Origin: Bifidobacterium saimiriisciurei
GTDB taxonomy: Bacteria; Actinomycetota; Actinomycetes; Actinomycetales; Bifidobacteriaceae
Reading direction: 5' to 3'
Assembly (NCBI RefSeq): GCF_010667655.1
Contig: NZ_WHZU01000014.1
Coordinates: 26,737-90,736, forward strand
DNA length: 64,000 nucleotides
The notes under the pieces were generated by a model, which had not been told where the DNA came from, searched no databases, and was given only the letters and a program-made list of their open reading frames with translations. Below, one piece after another: positions 19,087 to 26,168 of this stretch; position 1 is the first letter of the stretch, and each line of letters begins with the position of its first letter. The position numbers were made by a program, and so were the translations under genes.

Positions 19087-19397
19087 CCATCCTCCCAATA
19101 TGTCGTATCCACCGTCCCCTGCAACAACAGCGGCCAGTACTTTTTGCGAAGCTTCATTGCGTGAATCAGCAGCCAGCCACGATGGGTTCTTTTGATCACC
19201 ACCTCCAAGGCGACGGCATTGTCGTCAAACCCCACGCACAACAGTTTCAGCTGGTCCTCATCCAGAACACTTGTCCCCAAAGGACGCCGCACCACCGTCA
19301 ACGCATCGGATGGATCGATGCCATGCTTCAACGCCGATTCACGAACAAATACGGGACGGCCTACCGGCAACCCCTCGCCTTTATTATTGTAGTACAT
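19083..19397 (-). CDS. Putative toxin of a type II-like toxin-antitoxin pair
   Basis: This is a 104-residue protein. It contains VRESALKHGIDPSDALTVVRRPL, then two strands (LKLLCVGFDDNAVALEVVIKRT) and a C-terminal IHAMKLRKKYW. This pattern recalls small BrnT-like or related actinobacterial toxins with a conserved Lys-His-Gly and a terminal basic HAM-R-K-Y/F motif. The order toxin-then-antitoxin with ATGA overlap is the reverse of most pairs but known in BrnTA, HicAB and HigBA. The exact family is not certain. Confidence 0.6.
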   Translation of the reverse strand: MYYNNKGEGLPVGRPVFVRESALKHGIDPSDALTVVRRPLGTSVLDEDQLKLLCVGFDDNAVALEVVIKRTHRGWLLIHAMKLRKKYWPLLLQGTVDTTYWEDG

Positions 19398-19513
19398 AAT
19401 TCCATATCCTTATCGGCCCTTCCTGCAAACGGTGGGAACGGATGCTGCGGCGTCAACCGTATGCGCGAATATGGTGTGCGGTTCATCGAAGACTCCAGAG
19501 AAGGGATCTCACC

Positions 19514-20425
19514 ATGCCGCACAACGGCACCCCGGCAACCGACGCCGGAAACACACCGACCATCAAGACGACGCCGTCGATCCTCACCCCGCAGGTCAAC
19601 ATCAACGCGCTCACCCCCGCCGAAACCGAGGAGACCGTGGAGAAGGCCGGCATCGGCAAAACCCAGCTCAGCGGCGGCAAGGCGTTCGTCTCCGCCATGT
19701 TCGCCGGCGCGTTCATCGGCTTCGGCGCGCTGTTCTTCCTCATCGTCACCAGCGACCCGGCCATGACCTGGGGCCCGAAGCGATTCGTCGGCGGCCTCGC
19801 CTTCTGCATGGGACTCGTGCTCGTGCTCTGCTGCGGCGCCGAACTGTTCACCGGCAACTCGCTCATGGCCTCCGACATCGCCGCCCGCAAGATCAGCTGG
19901 GGCGCGCTCGCCAAGAACTGGGTCATCGTCTGGTTCGGCAACCTCGCCGGAGCCCTGCTGCTCGTCACGCTCATCGCGTTCGCCGGCACCATGGGCCTCA
20001 ACGACGGCGCCGTGGGAGACACGGCCGTGGCGACCGCCGCCTCGAAGATCACCCCGGACTGGATAACGCTGTTCTTCCGCGGCATCCTATGCAACATCCT
20101 CGTCTGCCTGGCCGTGCGCATCGGATTCTCCGCCCGCTCCGTCGGCGACAAGGTGCTCGGCATCCTGCTGCCCATCGCCGGATTCGTCGCCATGGGCTTC
20201 GAACACTGCGTGGCCAACATGTTCTTCCTCCCCGTGGGTCTCGTCTCCAAGACGCTCGGATTCGGCGCCCAGGCCGCCGGCGCCGAAGCGGTCACCGTGC
20301 AGGGCATCCTCTACAACCTCTCCGCCGCCACACTGGGCAACATCGTCGGAGGCGCCATCTTCGTGGCGCTCGCCTACTGGTTCGTCAACGCCCGCAGGGA
20401 GCCCGCCAAGTCCGACGCCAAATGA
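19514..20425 (+). CDS. Formate/nitrite transporter family channel
   Basis: This is a 303-residue FNT-family integral membrane protein with six hydrophobic segments after about 60 cytoplasmic residues. It shows family-like blocks such as GAFIGFGALFFLIV, GAELFTGNSLM, NWVIVWFGNLAGALL, CLAVRIGFSAR and ANMFFLPVG. In bifidobacteria, formate made by pyruvate formate-lyase needs export, so formate efflux is the likely role. Substrate cannot be read from sequence. The start ATG at 19514 has GAAGGGATCTCACC. An upstream in-frame extension is unlikely. Confidence 0.9.
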   Translation: MPHNGTPATDAGNTPTIKTTPSILTPQVNINALTPAETEETVEKAGIGKTQLSGGKAFVSAMFAGAFIGFGALFFLIVTSDPAMTWGPKRFVGGLAFCMGLVLVLCCGAELFTGNSLMASDIAARKISWGALAKNWVIVWFGNLAGALLLVTLIAFAGTMGLNDGAVGDTAVATAASKITPDWITLFFRGILCNILVCLAVRIGFSARSVGDKVLGILLPIAGFVAMGFEHCVANMFFLPVGLVSKTLGFGAQAAGAEAVTVQGILYNLSAATLGNIVGGAIFVALAYWFVNARREPAKSDAK

Positions 20426-20433
20426 CCGGTTGC

Positions 20434-20505
20434 GGTCCTGATCGCGGCCATCAACCGACCGGATTCCGCCGGACGATGGTCACGATCGGGACCGCGATCA
20501 GGACC
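20434..20505. terminator. Long stem-loop between convergent FNT and tad genes
   Basis: Arms GGTCCTGATCGCGG (20434-20447) and CCGCGATCAGGACC (20492-20505) are perfect 14-bp complements, and CCATC/GATGG extends the pairing inward. It is placed between two convergent genes and probably acts as a bidirectional terminator. There is no clear T-run. Confidence 0.55.
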
Positions 20506-20547
20506 AATAGACGGTTCGGCATCAAAGGACCGCCGGCATCGACGCCG

Positions 20548-20997
20548 CTACCGGCAGTCCTTCGGACCGGCCTTCGCCCGCATCGTCACCTCACCGACGA
20601 ACGGCACTCTCGTGGTCACCGAAGCCCCGACCACCACGTCCTCGCCCGCGATCAGGCATTCGGCAAGTCTCGCCCGATTCGAGGAAGCCACGCCGCCCGC
20701 CTTCGCACATGGGTCGCCCGAGGATTCGTAATGCGCCGTCGCCGCCGCAATCGCGGCATGGTCGGCCGCCGTCTGCGCCACGGATTTGCAGTACAGCACG
20801 TTGCCTACGGCCAGTATGGCCGATAGCAGCACGGCGGCGGCCGTCACCAATCCCACGCCGACCACCGTTCCGGACCCGCGATCGGATCGCCTCAGCAGAT
20901 TGCGTCCGATGCCATCGCGTCGTAAGTTCACACCGCCATGTCGTCGGCGTTCTCCATACCGTTTGCTCATAGGGCACCGCCTATCCCGTCTATTCAT
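20548..20997 (-). CDS. TadE-like minor pilus protein (helicase/secretion-neighbourhood type)
   Basis: This protein has about 149 residues. It shows basic residues, then RGSGTVVGVGLVTAAAVLLS, a prepilin-like hydrophobic helix, followed by AQTAADHAAIAAATA and a Cys-containing periplasmic-side domain. This matches the TadE-like proteins that close actinobacterial tad loci. Its ATG at 20997 overlaps the end of the preceding tadE gene, so it is translationally coupled. An ATG at 20970 is an alternative. Confidence 0.75.
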   Translation of the reverse strand: MNRRDRRCPMSKRYGERRRHGGVNLRRDGIGRNLLRRSDRGSGTVVGVGLVTAAAVLLSAILAVGNVLYCKSVAQTAADHAAIAAATAHYESSGDPCAKAGGVASSNRARLAECLIAGEDVVVGASVTTRVPFVGEVTMRAKAGPKDCR

Positions 20998-21433
20998 GAA
21001 GCACACCCACGGCCCTGCCTTCCAAAGCCACCGGCAGCACACCGAACGGGCCGGGCATCAGCGGGCATCGCGTAATCACCGTCACCTGTCCCCCGCCGGT
21101 CGCGGTCGAGACGGTCGCGCCGGAGCCGGCGATGCGCGCCACCACACCGGCCGGATCGGCATCGCCGGATTCCCCGGCGACCACCATTTCCCGAGCCGCA
21201 GCGCGCGCCGCCTCCTGACAGTTCATGTTGACGATCACGGCTCTCGCCGACGAGAACAACAGCAGCGACACCACCATCACCGCCGGCAGCACCACGGCGA
21301 ATTCCGCAGTCACTGTGCCCGCGTCCGCCATGTCCTTGCCCGCCATGTCCACGCCCGGCACGTCCTTGCCGGCCGCCCTGCCCCTGCACATCCCGCCTAT
21401 GATTCGCCGCAACGCCTTGATTCCGCCGATCAC
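20990..21433 (-). CDS. TadE-family pilus assembly protein
   Basis: This protein has about 147 residues from a GTG at 21433 that overlaps the pilin stop (GTGA). The key block is GTVTAEFAVVLPAVMVVSLL with the invariant TAEF-A-LP pattern of TadE pseudopilins, followed by NMNCQEAARAAARE and a small C-terminal domain. It is the middle gene of a pilin-TadE-TadF-like trio. The frame is open further upstream, but that would run through the pilin gene. Confidence 0.82.
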   Translation of the reverse strand: MIGGIKALRRIIGGMCRGRAAGKDVPGVDMAGKDMADAGTVTAEFAVVLPAVMVVSLLLFSSARAVIVNMNCQEAARAAAREMVVAGESGDADPAGVVARIAGSGATVSTATGGGQVTVITRCPLMPGPFGVLPVALEGRAVGVLHE

Positions 21434-21714
21434 ACGCTGAGCGCCTGTTTGACCAGATTGGTCAGCAGCGTCTTCACCGCGCCCGATTTGAGAATAGCCA
21501 CCAGAAGCCCGGCAAAACCGGTCGCGGCAATCATGACGACCGCATATTCCGCCGTCGCAAGTCCTTTTTCCGGCTCCGCCGTGAGGGTGCGCATACGGGC
21601 GTCGATCATGCACAGCTTCGTGTTCGCCGCCTTCGCCATCGCCCGCATCCGGCCACGTATTCCCGGACCATACAGGTCCTGATCGTGAAGCGGCGTCCCA
21701 TCCGACCGTGTCAT
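21430..21714 (-). CDS. DUF4244 Flp-type pilin subunit
   Basis: This is a 94-residue protein with about 50 residues of leader and then KGLATAEYAVVMIAATGFAGLL, where Gly-Leu-Ala-Thr-Ala-Glu-Tyr is the prepilin-peptidase-type junction with Glu at +5. A short tail follows. Such DUF4244 proteins are the presumed major pilins of actinobacterial Tad systems. The start has AAAGGACACTACG. A 306-bp gap separates it from tadC, and that gap contains a 17-bp element also found upstream of tadZ. Confidence 0.82.
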   Translation of the reverse strand: MTRSDGTPLHDQDLYGPGIRGRMRAMAKAANTKLCMIDARMRTLTAEPEKGLATAEYAVVMIAATGFAGLLVAILKSGAVKTLLTNLVKQALSV

Positions 21715-21892
21715 CGTAGTGTCCTTTCTCTTCGCCGGCCGCACGCAGTCGACGCCGGCCGTCATCACCGGTCCGGTGATGTGATTTGGTTTGATTCGGT
21801 TATGTTCGTATCGCCGACGTATCGCCGACCGTGGTTTCCGCTTCGAAGCTGATTCCAGTCTGCCGTATTTCAACCCGTCGCCGCATGGTTTT

Positions 21893-21911
21893 CCGACAAT
21901 GTTGACGAACG
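21893..21911. promoter_or_regulatory. 17-bp element shared by the two tad transcription units (pilin side)
   Basis: GACAATGTTGACGAACG at 21895-21911 is identical to 25662-25678, upstream of tadZ. It lies in the 21715-22020 gap about 180 bp before the pilin start. Its inner part GTTGACGAAC is an imperfect palindrome. It is probably a common regulator or promoter site. The rest of the gap shows no gene. Confidence 0.5.
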
Positions 21912-22020
21912 TGACCGATCCTTACTCTCTATTGGAAAATCCGACTGTGGATTTCCGATGGGACCATGCACAACGGCATCGTGAATATCGGTGAACAGCG
22001 GCGGATATCGGCTGATATCG

Positions 22021-22653
22021 TCATCGTCCGGCGAACGCCGCGATGGAGGGGATGACGCCGATGAGGATGAACGCCGGAAGAAAGCACAATCCCATCGGCA
22101 CGAGGATACGAACCGACAGCCGCGCGGCGGATTCCTCGATGGAGCGTCGCTCGTCGAGATCGATCTGCTCGATGGTCGTTTCGATGCGCAGCAGCGGTGA
22201 GATGCCATGCCTCCATGACGGTTCCAATGCGGATTTCATCAGTTGCAACGCCGCGGCGTGACGTCCTTCCGGCGCGGGCGCCGCCCATGCCCCGTCCCAT
22301 TCCGCGCCGCGGTTCAATGCCGCGGCGACGCGCAGCATCTGCCTGCCCAGGCCGGCCGAGGCGACGTCAGCCGATGCGGCGGCACCCGCTATGGCAGCCG
22401 GCACGGCATCGCCTTCCCGTTCGACGAGTACGCCGCCGATGACCGACATCGCCCGTGGAATCGAAGCTCCCTGACGTATGGCGACGGCCATCATCTCCAG
22501 CAGCAGCGTGATTGGCGGCTCATCGCCGACTCCCGCATCACGTCGAAGACGAGCCGACGCACAGCCGGCCGGATTACCGGCCAACCCTCCATGTACCAGC
22601 ACGGCGAATACCGTCATCATCGCCGCCAGCAACTGCCACATATCACCGTTCAT
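22021..22653 (-). CDS. TadC-like pilus inner-membrane platform protein
   Basis: This is a 210-residue type II secretion F domain protein. It has an N-terminal hydrophobic helix, the cytoplasmic part LLLEMMAVAIRQGASIPRAM and an RRSIEESAARLSVRILVPMGLCFLPAFILIG ending, the last two pieces being typical of TadB/TadC. Its ATG overlaps the tadB stop by 11 bp, showing coupling. It works with TadB and the TadA ATPase in pilus assembly. Confidence 0.82.
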   Translation of the reverse strand: MNGDMWQLLAAMMTVFAVLVHGGLAGNPAGCASARLRRDAGVGDEPPITLLLEMMAVAIRQGASIPRAMSVIGGVLVEREGDAVPAAIAGAAASADVASAGLGRQMLRVAAALNRGAEWDGAWAAPAPEGRHAAALQLMKSALEPSWRHGISPLLRIETTIEQIDLDERRSIEESAARLSVRILVPMGLCFLPAFILIGVIPSIAAFAGR

Positions 22654-23323
22654 GACTTATCCCCGATCGACGCGCATCGAACCGCGCCGAACGCAGTTGC
22701 CGCATCAGCGCCTCCATCCATATCAGTCCAGCGATATAGCAGACCGCTCCCGCCAACAGACATATCAGGCCACCGACCGAGCCGAACAGGAACGACAGAG
22801 GCCGCGCACCCAACGCCTCGCCCAACGCGATGGTTACCAGAGGCAGAGCGGACAGCAGTTTCACCGTGGACTTCGGCATCGCCAGCGCCTTCGCCTTCAT
22901 ATCCTCCAGTAGCCGTCGACGCGAATGCGCGGCCGACACCGCGGCCAGGCAGCGCACGGTTTCGCACCCCAGCAGTTCGCTGATACGGAACGCCATGGCC
23001 ACGTCCCCGGCCACGCGCATCGCCTGCTCCGCCGATTCGTCATGGCGCCGCCTCGCCTCGAACGCCACGACGACGCGGGCTGGGGTGACGGCGGTGCCGG
23101 CGAAGCACCGGCCGGCGAGCTCCTCCACCGCGGCGATGGCGGCACCACCGTTGCGGATGAACGCGCTCAACGACGACAACGCCGCCGCCACGCCCATGCG
23201 AGGCACCGTATGGTCCCCCTCCTCGCGAACCACGGCATGCAACCTGCCGGCACGATACAGACTCGCGCCCGAACACAGCCATACAGTCATCCCCACCATG
23301 AGCGCGACTACGAGCGGCATCAT
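22643..23323 (-). CDS. TadB-like pilus inner-membrane platform protein
   Basis: This is a 226-residue protein with an N-terminal membrane helix, a cytoplasmic helical region (ALSSLSAFIRNGGAAIAAVEELAG) and two C-terminal hydrophobic helices around 160-210. It sits between the TadA ATPase and TadC. AGAGGTGCGTC precedes the tandem ATGATG start. It is shorter than proteobacterial TadB (about 300), as usual for actinobacterial members. Confidence 0.78.
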   Translation of the reverse strand: MMPLVVALMVGMTVWLCSGASLYRAGRLHAVVREEGDHTVPRMGVAAALSSLSAFIRNGGAAIAAVEELAGRCFAGTAVTPARVVVAFEARRRHDESAEQAMRVAGDVAMAFRISELLGCETVRCLAAVSAAHSRRRLLEDMKAKALAMPKSTVKLLSALPLVTIALGEALGARPLSFLFGSVGGLICLLAGAVCYIAGLIWMEALMRQLRSARFDARRSGISHER

Positions 23324-23335
23324 GACGCACCTCTT

Positions 23336-24430
23336 TCAGGGTCTCGGCGGTAGCTGCGGCATACCGTCGTTCGCGCCGGGAATCAGAGGGATGCCCCACC
23401 ATCCGGCGAAGCGCGACCATATCGGATGATGAACGGGGACGCCAACGCCATCCCATTCACACACCGGGCGTCCGATCAGCCGGCCATCCTCGTCGGTTTC
23501 CAGCAATCCCACCTGGGCGATGCGTCGCCGGCCGCCGACACGTTCCAGATGCAGCACCACATCGAACGCCCCCTCCGCCAGCATGGCCAGCGCCGCCGGA
23601 TTCAGGCCGGCAAGCAATCCCAGCGTGGAGAGGCGGGCCGGCACCCTGTCCACTCCATCGGCATGCAATGTGGCCATGCCACCGTGATGCCCGGAATTCA
23701 ACGCACGCAGCAGGTCGGCGATCTCCTCGCCGCGGCATTCTCCCAGCACCACGCGGTCGGGACGCATGCGCAGCGTGGCCTTCACCAGTTCCGGCAAGCC
23801 TATGCCGCCGGCGCCCTCCACATTCGGCTCACGAGCCACCAATGCCACATGGTTGTCGTGGTCGATGCCGCCGAGTTCGCGAATCTCCTCCACGCTGACG
23901 ATACGCTCGCTGCTGTCGCATTCTCCCAACAGCGCCTTGAGCAACGTGGTCTTGCCGGTGCCCGTGCCGCCTGTGATCAGCATGGTGGCCCGTCGTTCGA
24001 CCAGTCTGCGCAGCATCGTCAGCCAGGAGTGCGGGAACAGCCCGGCCGTGCCCAATGCCGGCAGATTCGCCATGGCACGGTCCGGGAAACGAATCGACAA
24101 TGCGGCCCCCTGCGCCACCAATGGCGCGATGACCGCATGCACACGGATGCCGTCCACGGTGGCGGCGTCGGCGATGGGATGTGAATCGTCAAGCCGATGC
24201 CCAAGCTGCGCGCACAGCTGTACGGCGTATTCGCGCACGATCTGCGGTGTGCGGAATCCCACGGCCACGGTCCGCTCCTCCATGCCGTCGCCGGAATCGA
24301 CCCATATGCGTCCGTCGCAGGTCACCGCCACATCGGTCACGCCGCCTTCGCGCACCAGTTCATCGAGCGGGCCGAACAGCACGCGGCGCCCGCGACGACC
24401 TGCCCGCCTATCGGTCGTGACGCCGGTCAT
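23336..24430 (-). CDS. tadA: TadA/CpaF secretion ATPase
   Basis: This is a 364-residue hexameric ATPase powering Tad pilus assembly. Walker A GGTGTGKTT has Lys160, followed by EEIRELGGIDHDNHVALVAR, the Asp box RPDRVVLGECRGEE and HADGVDRVPARL (His box). The N-terminal domain is shorter than in CpaF. The start overlaps the tadZ end by 23 bp. It is the second gene of the tadZABC unit. Confidence 0.92.
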   Translation of the reverse strand: MTGVTTDRRAGRRGRRVLFGPLDELVREGGVTDVAVTCDGRIWVDSGDGMEERTVAVGFRTPQIVREYAVQLCAQLGHRLDDSHPIADAATVDGIRVHAVIAPLVAQGAALSIRFPDRAMANLPALGTAGLFPHSWLTMLRRLVERRATMLITGGTGTGKTTLLKALLGECDSSERIVSVEEIRELGGIDHDNHVALVAREPNVEGAGGIGLPELVKATLRMRPDRVVLGECRGEEIADLLRALNSGHHGGMATLHADGVDRVPARLSTLGLLAGLNPAALAMLAEGAFDVVLHLERVGGRRRIAQVGLLETDEDGRLIGRPVCEWDGVGVPVHHPIWSRFAGWWGIPLIPGANDGMPQLPPRP

Positions 24431-25616
24431 GGCGGCAGGCCTCTTCGATGCGGTCGCACAGTTCGTTCATGAGCTTGCGGTATTTTCGCGGGATCCTGGC
24501 GATGCCGAAGCCGGACAATATGGATTTGCCCAGCGCGGCATCCCTTTTCATCACGCCGATCATCGACGTCTTCAGATAATCCTCGGCCTCTCGCTTGCTC
24601 ACGGCTCCGGCGCGTGAGGAAACGGGAGGTCTGATGCCCACCAGAATGGTCGTCGTCCCCTCGGCATCCGCATCGCCATGCAGTATGCCGCCGCCGGAAT
24701 CGACCGCTACGCCATCGACGGCATCGGCTCCCCCGCCATGCAGCCACCGCAGCATGCCGCGGGCACGGGCAAGCCCCAGTACGCTGAGCTCCACCAGCAT
24801 CACGCGCACGGCGACCGGCATATCCTTCCACGCCACAGCATGCCCGGCGTCGAACACCAGCACATCACGGTTTTCCGCAAGCGCCGACAGCGCGGCCTCG
24901 ACCTCCCACCAGTCCGGTTCGCCGCCGTTCCATGGGTCGGCGGCCAACACGACGACATCATCCCATTTCGGCAGCTCGTTGATCAAGGCCTCCGGTTCGA
25001 TGCGCCCCAACGGTGCACTGATGCCACTCCATCGAAGCCCTTCCTCGGCCTCCTGACCGAGCAGTACGTCCAGCCCTCCGGCGGCAAGATCGAGATCGAC
25101 GAGCGCGCAGCTACGATCCCGCTGCGTCAACGACCACGAGCACATGGCGGCCAGCACGCTCACGCCGGCGCCCCCGGTCGGCGAGAAGAACAGCACCGCA
25201 CCGCCTCGGGCGTTCGCCGAGGACAGTCCCGCGCCGATTTGCGAGGCCGCGCCGATCGGACCGTTCCTCCGCAGTCGATTCATCGCCCGGCTCTTACCGT
25301 CATATTCACCATCAGCCCTGCGGCTGCCATTACCAGCCCTATGGCCACCGGCGCCACGATTACCGTCGACTCCGATGCCACCGCCGGCACGGGTGTAGAA
25401 CCGTTTCGGTCGCGGCAAGGGCAGTGACCGTACACCGTCCGGCAGCGGCATCGGCAGCACCGATGATCCCGCACCCATAGCAGGCGGCCCGGCACCGATC
25501 GGGCCGGCGCCGCCCACGTTCACGCCATCGTCACCGGCACCCGCGCCATCGTCACCGGCGCCCGTACCGCCAACAACCAGCACCGTGCCCTTCGCTTTCA
25601 TTCGCATATCGTCCAT
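24408..25616 (-). CDS. TadZ/CpaE-like pilus localisation protein
   Basis: This protein has 402 residues from the ATG at 25616. The first 150 residues are a Gly/Ala-rich low-complexity region with repeated GAGDDG and GGAG units and many Arg. The rest is a ParA/MinD-like fold, with SPTGGAGVSVLAAM in place of a canonical deviant Walker A (no P-loop Lys), then VDLDLAAGGLDVLLGQ. Loss of the lysine resembles atypical TadZ proteins. Homologues sit first in actinobacterial tad operons and recruit TadA to the pole. The start is uncertain, with a weak GGAAGA site. Confidence 0.8.
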   Translation of the reverse strand: MDDMRMKAKGTVLVVGGTGAGDDGAGAGDDGVNVGGAGPIGAGPPAMGAGSSVLPMPLPDGVRSLPLPRPKRFYTRAGGGIGVDGNRGAGGHRAGNGSRRADGEYDGKSRAMNRLRRNGPIGAASQIGAGLSSANARGGAVLFFSPTGGAGVSVLAAMCSWSLTQRDRSCALVDLDLAAGGLDVLLGQEAEEGLRWSGISAPLGRIEPEALINELPKWDDVVVLAADPWNGGEPDWWEVEAALSALAENRDVLVFDAGHAVAWKDMPVAVRVMLVELSVLGLARARGMLRWLHGGGADAVDGVAVDSGGGILHGDADAEGTTTILVGIRPPVSSRAGAVSKREAEDYLKTSMIGVMKRDAALGKSILSGFGIARIPRKYRKLMNELCDRIEEACRHDRRHDR

Positions 25617-25661
25617 ATTTCGAATTCTTCCAAGAACGGGCATCGAATCCCAAGGCCACCG

Positions 25662-25710
25662 GACAATGTTGACGAACGGCCCACCCGCACCCCGAGTTAT
25701 CCACATTTCA
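25662..25710. promoter_or_regulatory. Regulatory region upstream of tadZ
   Basis: The 17-mer shared with the pilin promoter lies at 25662-25678, about 50 bp before the tadZ start. A perfect DnaA-box sequence TTATCCACA lies at 25697-25705. The 17-bp context GAGTTATCCACATTTCA also occurs in the DnaA-box cluster at 51119-51135. Confidence 0.45.
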
Positions 25711-25888
25711 CACAGATGAAGTCAGAATCTCCCAACCACCGCACAGATATCACGCATCCAATAAACATAAACGAATCAAAACCGAACGCTCGCAGCCCCT
25801 CCGCAACGGCATCGGCAAACCGTCCGGGCATGCCCCCATTCATCCGAAAAATCCCGTATCAGTATTCGGGAAAAATCCCCCTATGGGC

Positions 25889-26087
25889 TTGCATTTTCAG
25901 CCCGTCCGGAAATAATTAAAAGTACAAGCAAAACTCAAGAGCGGAGCCCACAAGAGTAGATGATCACCAAGGTCAATGATGTTGGGCGGATATTAGACTT
26001 TACCGCCACGACGACGATGTTGTGTAGAGATTCCGCATTGTGTAGCGCTTGTACATAGAACCGGCCCCCGAATGGGGGCCGGTTTTT
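25889..26087 (+). ncRNA. Candidate small RNA or 32-residue ORF ending at a strong terminator
   Basis: The 25617-26168 gap contains a strong intrinsic terminator on the + strand. Its arms are 26059-26069 and 26074-26084, 11 bp with loop GAAT, followed by a T-run. Upstream, TTGCAT (25889-25894), 17 bp and ATAATT could be a promoter, predicting an RNA of about 165 nt. An ATG at 25960 opens 32 codons with three Cys, stopping at 26058 directly before the terminator, but its ribosome site is poor. In mycobacteria the region upstream of tadZ encodes a conserved small RNA. The six-C loops of 6C RNA were not seen here. Confidence 0.35.
26059..26087 (+). terminator. Strong rho-independent terminator before the mannosyltransferase gene
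   Basis: The arms AACCGGCCCCC and GGGGGCCGGTT with a 4-nt loop are followed by TTTTT. No recognised gene on the + strand precedes it within 300 bp, which implies a short upstream transcript. Confidence 0.85.
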
Positions 26088-26168
26088 GTTTACCCGAAAT
26101 CATACAGGGCCTCCACCGCCCACAGCACCTGTCACCCAGCACATCCGCACATCTCACGGCCCTCCACC

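Noticed and set aside
20548..25616. Competence or type IV pilus locus
   Set aside because: The gene content (TadZ, TadA, TadB, TadC, DUF4244 pilin, TadE) fits the Tad/Flp system, with no PilD, ComEA or PilT-like gene.
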